From the NCBI GenBank assembly GCA_025057755.1, contig JANWVC010000025.1, positions 1 to 64,000 of the forward strand: 64,000 nt of DNA, in the 5' to 3' direction. The stretch comes from Limisphaera sp. (lineage in GTDB: Bacteria; Verrucomicrobiota; Verrucomicrobiia; Limisphaerales; Limisphaeraceae). Each line of letters opens with the position of its first letter. The stretch's first letter is position 1. Below the pieces are notes generated by a model. That model made no database searches. It worked only from the letters and a program-made list of their open reading frames with translations, and was not told the origin of the DNA. Positions 26,614-36,900 of this stretch are shown in pieces. Position numbers and translations under genes: made by a program.

Positions 26614-27413
26614 CGACCGACGCCAACATGACCCGTGAAATACAAACGGCCGCTGCCGAGGGGAGCCGTGATTACGCGGTGCGTAAGACGGAGCGTTTAG
26701 GAAGCCAGCCGGAAGCGGTGAGGATGGCGTTCCGCGCCGGGGAGACGACGGTTTTTGCGGATTTGCGGACGGGACGAAGTGATCTTTGGCAGGTTCGGGA
26801 TTCGTTGAGTCGGGGTGTGAGCCGGGTTCAAACGCAGTTGGCGTATTTGGACAGAGCTTCATCCATTGTTGAGCGGATCGCTGAACTGGGTCAACAGGCG
26901 AACGCTCCGGGTCTTTCGGATGCAGATCGGCAAGGTCTTGAGCAAAAATTCCGAGGCTTGCTTGAAGAACTGGCAACGATTGCCGGGCAGCAATGGGAAG
27001 GTGAGCCCTTGTTTGGAGGTCGTGCCTTGCCGCTGATGCTGGACGGGGAAAGTCCCGCGCGCGTATGGGAAGCACCGGCTTTGGACGAGTCGCTGTACGG
27101 CAATCTTCGAGTTGCTGGCATGACCGATCCTGCAGGCCGCCATGCGATCTTGCATGAAGCCCAGCGAGCATTGGAGGTTTTGGGTCGGGATCGGGCACGG
27201 CTTCAGGATGCCTTGGCTCAATTTGCGAGCGCGGCCGAGCGAGTGGCTGTGCGCGAGGCGAACAGGAGCGCGGCGGTGGTGGGGATATCAGCGGCGGAAG
27301 ACGCGGCAGAAGCCGTGGCCTTTTTGAAAAACCGGATTTTGGTGCGAGGTCATGAGATCCTGCAGGCGCAGACGAACCCGTCTGCAGAGAATGTGCTTCG
27401 GCTGTTGGCATAA
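26610..27413 (+). CDS. Flagellin-like protein, truncated N-terminal domain
   Basis: A 267-residue protein starting at a GTG that overlaps the csrA stop (GTGA). The middle LSRGVSRVQTQLAYLDRASS with IVERIAELGQQANAPGLSDA and ELATIAGQQWEGEPLFGG aligns with the D1 helix block of flagellins (SSILQRMRELAVQA...SDADR...FNGxKLLDG). The C-terminus (SAAEDAAEAVAFLKNRILVR, ending NPSAENVLRLLA) matches the flagellin C-terminal helix that FliW binds. What is missing is the conserved N-terminal D0 helix (NTNxxSLxAQxxL...RINSAxDDAAG); residues 1-50 are unlike it. It could be a minor flagellin, a FlgL-like junction protein, or a FliW-binding regulator. Confidence 0.75.
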   Translation: MTTDANMTREIQTAAAEGSRDYAVRKTERLGSQPEAVRMAFRAGETTVFADLRTGRSDLWQVRDSLSRGVSRVQTQLAYLDRASSIVERIAELGQQANAPGLSDADRQGLEQKFRGLLEELATIAGQQWEGEPLFGGRALPLMLDGESPARVWEAPALDESLYGNLRVAGMTDPAGRHAILHEAQRALEVLGRDRARLQDALAQFASAAERVAVREANRSAAVVGISAAEDAAEAVAFLKNRILVRGHEILQAQTNPSAENVLRLLA

Positions 27414-27479
27414 CCGCACCAACCGATGTCCAGCGACTTCGTCAGGTCGCAAAACAGGACGAACCGCTGGCTCCTTCCC

Positions 27480-27514
27480 CCGGGCGGACCGGGTCCGATT
27501 CCAGGTCCGCCCGG
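27480..27514 (+). terminator. Hairpin after the flagellin-like gene
   Basis: Eleven-bp perfect stem (27480-27490 with 27504-27514) and a 13-nt loop, 66 bases past the stop. There is no T-run after it, so it is either a weak terminator or an mRNA 3' stabiliser. Confidence 0.5.
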
Positions 27515-27601
27515 TTCGCCGAGGGTGGGGGGATTGTCTTCTAGGTCGGCAGGCCATTGGCAGGCAGTGGAGAGGGAAATCGCAGGCATGAACATGTTTA
27601 T

Positions 27602-28105
27602 ATGAAAAGCGAAGTTCTGAATTCCCCCGTATCAGTTGCCTCCGCTCGAGTCCGAGCGAGTAAGCGGTCCAACAGGCCACGCTGGTCCACTACAAAGGAT
27701 CGCCTTGCGCTGAAGTGGTGGTGTGTCGCGCGCGCGGACGAATGGTTTGCAATGGGCGAGTTGGGTGCCGCACGGGATTTTTTGCAGCATGCAGCAGCGT
27801 TGGATCCGAAAGATCCTTGCGTGTGGCTGGCCCTGGGCTCGGTTCGTTATCTACTCGGAGAGCTGGCCGAGTCGGGCCTGGCGTTTCTTCGCGCGATCCG
27901 CCTGCGTCCGCAGGAGGCGCGTGCCTGGCTGCATCTGGCCATCGTGCATGAGCGGATGGGGCAGCCGGGCCTGGCGCTGATGTTGGCGGGTCAGGCTCGA
28001 GAACTGGATCCGGCTGATGAGGCGGTCCGGGTGACCTACGCTCGGCTGCACCGGCTGGTTGCAACCCGTTGCTCATTTCCTTCTCAGAGTGTGGAGCCCG
28101 ATTGA
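27602..28105 (+). CDS. Small TPR-repeat protein
   Basis: A 167-residue protein with at least three tetratricopeptide repeats: ADEWFAMGELGAARDFLQHA, then DPCVWLALGSVRYLLGELAE with LAFLRAIRLRPQEA, and ARAWLHLAIVHERMGQPGLA. The N-terminal 45 residues are basic and without repeats. TPR folds bind peptides or help assemble complexes. It lies between the flagellin-like gene and two glycan enzymes whose larger one also has TPRs, so a role in presenting flagellin to those enzymes is possible. Start ATG at 27602; the upstream frame is open but unlike it. Confidence 0.82.
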   Translation: MKSEVLNSPVSVASARVRASKRSNRPRWSTTKDRLALKWWCVARADEWFAMGELGAARDFLQHAAALDPKDPCVWLALGSVRYLLGELAESGLAFLRAIRLRPQEARAWLHLAIVHERMGQPGLALMLAGQARELDPADEAVRVTYARLHRLVATRCSFPSQSVEPD

Positions 28106-28277
28106 GGGTGAGGCCTTCGTGCGAAACGATTCTACCATTCAGGTGCTTCGAACCGGATCTCGACGCTTGCGAATCCGGGTGCCTGTGAGTCGACGCGACG
28201 GGTCGGTGTCCCATTCAACTTGCTGGTTCGCACGTGACGTTTTCGGTCATACCGCGCATGCGCTTGGAAACTGAAAC

Positions 28278-30941
28278 ATGAAGACTGTGGCCACGGAAAC
28301 AATGGAGACCTCGAACTCATCCGGCCACATTGGCGGATCGAGTGGCCCAAGGCCGGGCGCCGAGTGGACTGGATTCCTGCAGGGTCTGTCGGCGTTTTTG
28401 GAGGCAAACGTCATTCATGTTCTGCAGTGGGACGAGGCGGACTCGATTTGCTTCTCTCGTTGGACAGGTGCAGGCGATGGGAACGTTGCGTTGCAAGAAA
28501 CCCGTGTGATCTCTACCACCGGCTTGCCATGGCCATTGCCTGCTGGAGGATGCGACGTGCTGGTTCTCATGGGTTGGCCTGGCGAGGCAGAGGATTCTCA
28601 AGCACGATCCTGGTTGGCTGAATTGAGGCGCCTAACCAACTGTGCGGTCTGGTTGAGTTTCCGGTGTGCATCCGAGGCGGAATTGTTCCGGCGCGAGCAA
28701 GAGGCATTCGATTGCGGCTTTCGCAAGCATCCCTTGATGGCTGCGTTACGTCCGTTTGGTGGTCCGCTTTTGCAGGACGGCGTGGCGGTGTTGTTGTTGG
28801 AGAAGATCCCGGAGGCTGCGCTGGCCGCAGATCCGTTGCAGAGACTGCGCTTGGAACGGGATCTGCACATGGACATGCTGCGTGAAGCAGGGCTGAGGGC
28901 GGAGGCGCATTTGGCACGTTACGAGTGGGCTCGTCAGCAGCTGCGGCCGGGGATGGTGGTTTTAGACGCGGCCTGCGGTCTGGGATATGGCAGCGCCATC
29001 TTGGCTTGCAAGACCGGCGTGGCGCAGGTCTTGGGGGTGGATCGCAGCCCGTGGGTGGTTGAGTACGCGCAACTCCATTACGGCGTTCGGCATGCACGTC
29101 TGCGGTTTCGGGAAGCGGACGTGCAAGACTTGGCCTTTTTGCCGGATGGTTGCGTGGATGCGGTTGTCAGTTTCGAGACCTTGGAGCACGTGCCGAATCC
29201 GGAACGGGCCCTGCGCGAGTTTTGCAGGGTTCTGAGACCCGGTGGGTTCTTCATGGGATCGGTTCCCAACCTTTGGGTGGATGAACAGGGTCGGAACCCG
29301 CTGCCGCAGCATTTGCACGTGTACGACTATGAGCTGTTTCACGATCAAGTGGCACGGCATTTCCGGTGGCGAGCCCTGCTTCGGCAAAATGCAGGTGGGG
29401 GCTGGAAACCTCGGGAGTGGATCGGCATCCAAGCCGTTGCAGTGGACAATCCAGATGAGGCCGCTCGTCGCGATGCGGAATGGTGGATTGCCTTGGCGGA
29501 GAAACCCGGTGCAAACGTTTCTGCAACTGCTTCTGAAGGCTCCTCCAAACCGGACGGTGCGAAAGTGCGGAGCGAAGTCCGGCAGAGTGGGAGTTTCGCC
29601 AACTCTACCCGCGTGATCCTGGCCACCAATTACCTCCTGTGGACGCCAGCCACGCGCTGGATGTGGGAACGATTGGGGCAGGAACTCGAGCGGCAGGGTT
29701 GTCAGTTGGTGCTTTTGAGCACGACTTTACCGGAGCCGGCGATGTCATTTCCCGTAAGCCTGCATCCGTACTTGTTGCGGGACGTGGCGCAGCAGTTTCC
29801 CGGCTGGACAGCAGAGGCCGACCTGAGTGCCACCAAGTCCGAGCTGCATTGGTTACGGGCCGATATCAGTCGTGTGGCGACAGGTTACACATTGGAGCAA
29901 GCGCTTCAAGGGCTGGCTGCATTTCGACGGTATGCCCGCGGTTTGCTGGAGCATTTGCGACCAAACTTCCTGCTTTTGGGCGACGACACCCTGGCACAAA
30001 CGGCTTTGTTCCGGCGATTGGCCTGGGACCAACATTTGCCGGTTCTGATTTATGAACGAGGGTTGTTACCGGACACGCTCATGATCGAAAGCCGCGGGAT
30101 CCAGGCTTGGTCCGATGCGCGTACCCACTGGCTGGCGCAGGAGATCCCGCCGTTGAATCCGGAACGTTTTGCGGAGATCCAGCGCTATTATCTGACTCGG
30201 CGTCCGCAAAAGTATCCGCAACCAGACAGTCCGGGTGGAGCAGCCGACATCCGGTCCCGCTTGGGGTTGGGCCGGCGCAAGCTGGTTGTTTTTTTGGGCG
30301 GGGGATATGAGGCCAACGGGCATTCGCCCAAGGGAGGCATTCGCGACCGGTTCTTTTTTCCGGGCTTCTCTACGACCGAAGAGACGCTGCTGGCGTTGTG
30401 GCGAGCCGTGGAACCTCGAAGCCGCGACGTAGCCTTGGTTTTCAAGCCGCATCCTCTCGATCCCAATCCGTATGTGGTGGCTACGATCGAGGGAATTCCG
30501 ATCCTTCGGGAGGTCAATGTGCATGCCTTGATTGAAGCGGCGGATGTGGTGGCCGCGCAGTTTACCACGCTCCAATTCGAAGCGGTGTTGTTCGACAAAC
30601 CGGTCTTGTTGCTGGCTCGCAGCGCGTGGTGGGGTCGACAAGCGACGTATGAAGTGGAGTCTCCTGACCTTTTGGAACGCAGATTGGAAGAAAGCCTGCA
30701 GCAAGATCAATGGCCGGAAATTCAAGCGCGTGCGCGTCAGTTTGTGACCTGGTTGATGGACACCTATCTGGTGGGCGCGGGGCCGGAGGTGCCAGCCCGG
30801 CGCAATCTCTCGGATCTGGCCGCTTATATAGCGCGTCTGGCGGTGGATGCCCGCGGGATGCTGCCGGCGGGACAACGGTGGGAGCGATGCCGGTGTTGGC
30901 TGGAAGAACATCAAGCACGATCAGGAGGTTGGCGGGCATGA
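28278..30941 (+). CDS. SAM methyltransferase fused to a capsule-type GT-B glycosyltransferase
   Basis: An 887-residue two-part protein. Residues about 190-400 form a class I methyltransferase: VVLDAACGLGYGSAILA is motif I (near 228), LGVDRSPWVVEYAQLHYG follows, and FETLEHVPNPERALREFCRV then LRPGGFFMGSVPN are motifs IV-V. Residues about 440-870 form a second, GT-B like domain with LPVLIYERGLLPDTLM, VVFLGGGYEANGHSP, FKPHPLDPNP and AAQFTTLQFEAVLFDKPVLL, the pattern of capsule polysaccharide glycosyltransferases such as KpsC/KpsS relatives. The N-terminal 180 residues are unassigned. The stop overlaps the start of the next gene (ATGA). Likely role: sugar transfer and methylation in flagellin or surface glycosylation. 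Confidence 0.82.
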   Translation: MKTVATETMETSNSSGHIGGSSGPRPGAEWTGFLQGLSAFLEANVIHVLQWDEADSICFSRWTGAGDGNVALQETRVISTTGLPWPLPAGGCDVLVLMGWPGEAEDSQARSWLAELRRLTNCAVWLSFRCASEAELFRREQEAFDCGFRKHPLMAALRPFGGPLLQDGVAVLLLEKIPEAALAADPLQRLRLERDLHMDMLREAGLRAEAHLARYEWARQQLRPGMVVLDAACGLGYGSAILACKTGVAQVLGVDRSPWVVEYAQLHYGVRHARLRFREADVQDLAFLPDGCVDAVVSFETLEHVPNPERALREFCRVLRPGGFFMGSVPNLWVDEQGRNPLPQHLHVYDYELFHDQVARHFRWRALLRQNAGGGWKPREWIGIQAVAVDNPDEAARRDAEWWIALAEKPGANVSATASEGSSKPDGAKVRSEVRQSGSFANSTRVILATNYLLWTPATRWMWERLGQELERQGCQLVLLSTTLPEPAMSFPVSLHPYLLRDVAQQFPGWTAEADLSATKSELHWLRADISRVATGYTLEQALQGLAAFRRYARGLLEHLRPNFLLLGDDTLAQTALFRRLAWDQHLPVLIYERGLLPDTLMIESRGIQAWSDARTHWLAQEIPPLNPERFAEIQRYYLTRRPQKYPQPDSPGGAADIRSRLGLGRRKLVVFLGGGYEANGHSPKGGIRDRFFFPGFSTTEETLLALWRAVEPRSRDVALVFKPHPLDPNPYVVATIEGIPILREVNVHALIEAADVVAAQFTTLQFEAVLFDKPVLLLARSAWWGRQATYEVESPDLLERRLEESLQQDQWPEIQARARQFVTWLMDTYLVGAGPEVPARRNLSDLAAYIARLAVDARGMLPAGQRWERCRCWLEEHQARSGGWRA

Positions 30942-33900
30942 GATGTGAATGTCTAGAGGGATTGCCGGAGGATTTCTGGCTGCGGGATCCCGCGGTGCAG
31001 CGGGCGCGGGCAGTGATCGAGCAGGCTCGGGCCCGGATTCGAGCCGTTTCATTTGATTTCTTTGACACCCTGGTGTGGCGTTGGACGGACCAACCAAGCG
31101 GCGTGTTTGTAGAGGTTGGTGAACGCCTGCGGGATCGCGGAGCCCTGCCGTCACATTGGAGCTCCGAGGATTACCATGTGTATCGGCGCATGGCCGAGGT
31201 GCGGACGCGTCAAAAAACCGCGGACGGTTCCTCGAGATGGGAAGACATAACTCTGAAGGAAATTTTAGAGGAGTTAAGACCGCTGGGAGTGGATGCCTCC
31301 TTGGCCGCTGAGGCTGAATTGACGGCTGAGGAAGACCTGTGCTGCATCAATCCGGCTTTGGTGCAGTTTGCTCTCTGGTTGCGTGAACGCGGTCTGCGTG
31401 TTGTGGTGATTTCCGATGTTTATCTCTCGGCAGGACACCTGGCGCGGATTCTGCAGGTTAACGGCTGTGATCCAGCGTTGTTTCATCGCATTTATACCTC
31501 GGCCGATCATCGCGTCTGCAAATCCACGGGCAATCTGTTCCGAGCAGTGTTACGGGCGGAGGGATGGTCGGCGGATCAATGGCTGCATCTCGGGGACAAT
31601 TTGCGGTCGGACGTTTTGGGTGCTTGGAGTGCAGGCGTGCGTGCTGTGCCGTACACCTCCGTGTGGCCGAGCGCTTCAGTGATCCTGGAACGTGAGGGCT
31701 TCCTGCCAGGACGGCGTGTTACGGTGTTTTCGACTCGCGCATTGCGTTTCCTGGCCACTCGAAGATTTGCTGGAGAAGAACCGTCTGCATTCTTCGGCCG
31801 GGCGGGGGCGCTTGTGGCCGGACCGGTCTTGTCTGGTTTCGCCGGTTGGGCCTGTGAGCAATTCGCGGCCGCGGGCGTGCGCAAAGTGGGCGCATTCATG
31901 AGAGAAGGCGCATTGCTGGGCCAAATGCTGGAACGAGAGGCCCATGCGCGGGGTCTGACCCTGGAGGTTCGGCCATTGTATGTGAACCGGATCTCAACGG
32001 ATCTGGCTGCGTTGGGCCGACTGACTGCACATAAACTCATTGAATGGATTGGACGACGCCAGACTTTGTCAGCGGGGGACATCTGTAAACAATTGGGCCT
32101 CGACGACCGGGACTTATCCGGATTGCCCTTGCCGGCCGAAAGCCGTCTTGATTCAGAGGACCGGATTCTTGAACTGGCGAAATGGCTCTTTCGACCGGAG
32201 ATCGCTAAACGGATTGAGACACGCAGCCGCCAAGAGCGCCGCATGTTCTTGGAATACCTGGGGCCTTGGTTGGAGGCAGGAGGCGCGCTGGGATTGTGCG
32301 ACATCGGCTACAATGCTACTGCGCAATACCAAATGCACCAGATTCTGCGCCTCGAGGGTCTTTCGATTCGGATGGTGGGATGTTACGTCCTGGGTTGTGA
32401 GGTGGCGGCGCTTCGCGCGTTGGAAGGGTTGGATGTCAGAACGTATCTCGGGAGCTTTGGACATCCGGCCATGACATTCTGGGCGTTTTTGCGGTCGCCG
32501 GCCTTTTTGGAGCAACTGATCAATGCCTCATGTGGCACGACCACGGGTTACCAACGCTGCGCGGATGGAACGGTGGTGCCAGTGTTGTCTCCGGTTCCAT
32601 TGCCTGAGGCACTCAGGGATCGGCAGCGGTGGTTTCAGGAAGGTGTGCTTTGGTATCAGACGCTTTGGTTATGGGCGCGACGGTTGAAACCTCGCTTGAG
32701 CCAGTCAGATACGAGCCTCGGCCGTCGCTGGACAGAAGACTTGAAGGTTTGTCACGCGGCGACATTAGCGCGGGCGGCTGCCTTTCCGTTGCCGGAGGAA
32801 GTGCAGCAATTTGGGGGCTTGATCCTTGATGACCGGTATGTCGATGGGGGCCAAAAGACCCTTTGTGCAACATCAGACCAAGACGTTTTGCGGCAGGAGG
32901 GCTACATCGGCTTACTGCGGCACCAAGGGGTGTTGTGGCCGCAGGCCGTGCATCATCGAGAGAATCCCAGGGCAGCCGACGAGTGGTTCGCTTATGGGCG
33001 CGCCATGCTAGTGGGCGCGTTTGACGGCCTGACTGAGGGAGGTCAGGTCCGCCTAACGGTCGTCATCCCTGCGATGTTTGGGACGGGGCATTTGCCGGCT
33101 TGCCTGACGCGGCTGCGACAGGATTTGGCTGAAACACAAGACCTGGAAGTATTGTTGCTCACGAATGAGGTCGGACCACAGCCGGGTTCAGCTCTGCGCC
33201 AGGCTTTAAGGGGGCTTCGTCACCGGTGGTTACGGATACCTCCGGGTCAGCCTGGGACAGACGTGTTGCGTCAAGGGTTTGTGGAAGCGAGAGGCTCGTT
33301 GGTCTTGTGGCTTCGGCCGGACGTGGTCCTGCCTCCGGGGGGAGCCTTGCAGCTCAGAAAGGCGATGGAAACTCGTGGCGTCGGCGCGGTGCTGCCTGTT
33401 TGGTCGGAAATGACCGAGCCGGGCGGAAGGCAAAATTGCGTCAGACCGGCGCTGTTGAGTCGCTGTTTCATGATCCGGCGTGAGGCCTTTGAAGACGCGG
33501 CTCATGCCATTCGGTCCAGAGATTGGGCAGATGCCTGTGTGGAGCTTTTGACCGAACTGGAGCATGCTGGATGGCTGGTGCAAGCAACATCTGCAGTTGT
33601 TGCAACGGCAGATGTTGCAGTGGACGAAAGCGTCAGCACAGCCGCGTCACCTGATGTGAAAGGTCGGGCAGATGTGCCAGATGGGGGATCGCAGCTTGCG
33701 CGTTGGTTGGGGATCGAGCCATCCAGTGGGACCGAACAAAGCTCTGCGAGCGGGGAGCCGGTTCTGTCCAAGACAACGGAGTCGGCTCATGCCGAGCCGA
33801 AACTTGTGGTGGATTGGGTGGGATCTTTTCTGGATCACGGGAGCCTGTCGCATGTGAACCGCGAATGGACGCGCGCGTTGGCGCAGCAGCCGGGCATCGA

Positions 33901-36900
33901 ACTGCGTCGGATCTCCAGAGAATCGCACGAAGCGCCGGCTTTTGCTACATGGAAACGGTTTTTGGAGCCGCATCCGTCTCGAGATGCTGCGGTCACAGTG
34001 CGACACGGCTGGCCTCCTGATTGGTCGCGTCCCGAGCGCGGTCGGTTGGTGGTGATTCAGCCGTGGGAATTTGGTGCGTTGCCGGAGGATTGGGTGCGAG
34101 CCGCAGCTCATGTGGACGAATTCTGGGTACCATCTTGTTATGTGCGGGAGGTGTATGTGACCTCCGGTGTGCCTGTTGAGAAGGTGATGGTTCTTCCCAA
34201 CGGGGTGGATCCGGAGCGGTTTCATCCTTCGGCTCCGGCGCGTGTGCTGCCTACTCGCAAAAGCTTTCGGTTCTTGTTCGTGGGCGGGACCATTGCCAGG
34301 AAGGGCCCTGACATTTTGTTGCGAGCTTATCTGGAGAGCTTCACCGCGGCCGACGACGTTTGTTTGGTGATCAAGGATTGCGGTGGCCGCACTCATTACG
34401 CAGGGCAGACGTTTGCGGATCAGATCCGTGCCGCGCAGGCGCGACCGGACACTCCGGAGATTCTGTACCTCGATGAGGAGTGGCCGCCCGAGGATTTGCC
34501 AGGGTTGTACACGGCGTGCCATTGTTTGGTGCTGCCCTACCGGGGCGAGGGATTTGGTCTGCCTGTTTTGGAGGCGATGGCGTGTGGTTTGCCGGTCATT
34601 GTTACGGGCGGTGGGGCCACCGATGACTTCGTGACAGATCAATGCGGTTGGCGGATTCGGGCCGAAAGACGTTGGATCGGTGATCATGTTGGACCTTGGC
34701 GGTTGGTAAAAACGGGCTGGTGGTTGGAACCGGACGCTCGCGCACTGGCGTCTGCCCTGCGTGATGCCTGGCTGAACCCTAACGAGTGTCGTAGGCGGGG
34801 CCTTCACGCCTCGGCGCATGCCCGAACCTACTTTTCATGGGCGAAAACGGCCGAGCAGGCGGTGAGCCGACTTCGTGCGTTGGCCGGGGAGGCCATCCAA
34901 GACTCTTCAAGGACGGCGTCCGGACCCAGCCGCTCTGGGGTGTCCCGTCGGCTTACGTTACCCGGGTGTGCACGTCTGGGCGCCCTGGGCCGAGCGCGTG
35001 AGCTCATGGGTCAGCGTCGTTGGCCCGCCGCATGGCAAGCCGTATTGGAAGCGATGCGGGAGCGGCCTTTCCATCCAGAGGGCTGGCTACTGCTGGCCGA
35101 ACTCGCTCGAAGCGTGGGCGCCGGAAAAACAGCGCGTCAATGTGCGCAGACCGCCCGGCGACTGGCTCCCGGATATGCCCCGGCTCGACAGTTCCTCAAG
35201 CGGTCCTTTTCGGGCGCTGCACGGCCGGACTGGATGCAACTGCCCTCAAGCCTCACCGAATCATCGCAGGCTCGGCCGCGCCTTACGGTGTGTCTGATCA
35301 CGAGAAACGAGGAGGCCTTTTTGGATGCTTGTCTGCGTTCGATCCAGGGCGTGGCGGACCAGATCGTAGTAGTGGACACTGGATCAACGGATCGGACTGT
35401 GGAAATTGCCCGGGCCCACGGCGCCGAAGTCCATAACTTTGAATGGTGCGACGATTTCAGCGCGGCGCGAAATGCGGCATTGGAACATGCACGCGGGGAT
35501 TGGATTCTGATGCTGGATGCCGATGAGGAACTGACTGAAGAGGGACGACGCGAGTTGGATGCAGCATTGCGATGCCCGGAGGTAATCGCGTGGCGGTTGC
35601 CGTTGGTGGATGTGGGACGCGAAGCCGAAGGGGTTTCCTACGTGCCGCGTCTGTTTCGCAACGCGCCCGGGCTTTTTTATGTGGGCCGCATTCACGAGCA
35701 GGTTTTCAGCAGCCTCGAAGTTCGTCGTCGCGAATGGGGTTTGGAGTGCCGACCGGGTCGCGTCCTGTTGCGGCATCATGGCTATCGACCTGAGGTGGTA
35801 CGTGACCGAAACAAGGTCGAGCGAAATCTGCGTTTGCTGCGTCGGGCGATTGAGGAGATGCCGGGGGAACCGCATCTGTTGATGAATTTAGGCTTGGAAC
35901 TCGCTCGATCCGGTTGTCTGGAGGAGGCGCTGGTGCAGTACCGTGCAGCCTTCGAGGCACTGGCAAAAAAACCTGCCGAGGAGGTCGTGCCCGAATTGCG
36001 CGAAAGTCTTCTCACGCAGTTTGCTTCGCGGCTCTTTGCTGCCCGGCGATGGGACGAAGTGATTCAGGTGTTGACGTCTCCATTGGCGCGCGAGCACGGG
36101 GGATTAACAGCGTCTTTGCATTTTTCGCTGGGCCTGGCGTATCTGGAACGAGGGCAGTTCAGTGAGGCTGCCGACCAGATGCGCCAGTGCCTGGCGAAAC
36201 GGGATCGGCCGACCCTGGCTTCGGTCCTGCCGGAGATCCGCACGGCCGCGCCGCATCATTGCCTGGCGCTGGCACTGTGGCGGCTCGGGCGAGGTCATGA
36301 AGCCCGGCAGGCTTTTGAAACGGCGTTGGCGGGCCCAGGGATGCTGGAACGGATTCGGCTGGATTACGCGCGTTTCTTGGTGGAGCAGGACCAGCCAGTG
36401 GAGGCCCTCCGAACGTTGACAGCCTGTGTCACGGAGAAACCCGATCTGACCGAGGCGTGGCAACTCGGAGGGCAAATCGCTTTGAGCCGACCCGAGTTCC
36501 TCGAGTTTGCATGCGACTGGACCGCCGAAGCGATGCGTTATCAAGGCCATGATCCAAGCATCCGACGGCAACGAGCCACTGCACTGCTACTGGCAGGTGA
36601 CAGTGCCGGTGCACGGCCCTTATGGTGGGAATTGGAAGAGCGGACACCACACGCTGAGAACATCTCTGCCCGACTCCTGTGTGACCTTTGGGAAGGGCGA
36701 CCGCCATCGCCCTGGTCTCCAACGGTGTCTGAGCCTCAGGTGAGTCAGGCATGGCTAAGTTGGTACCGTCGTTTGCATCAGGTCGGCGCAAAAGGGGCGC
36801 TGCTCCAATTGCATGAAAGCCTGCCCGTATGGCGATCCGTTCTGCCCACCGCTGCGCAGTGCCTGGAGGCAGCCATTGCGGAAGCCCATCGTGAATCGGT

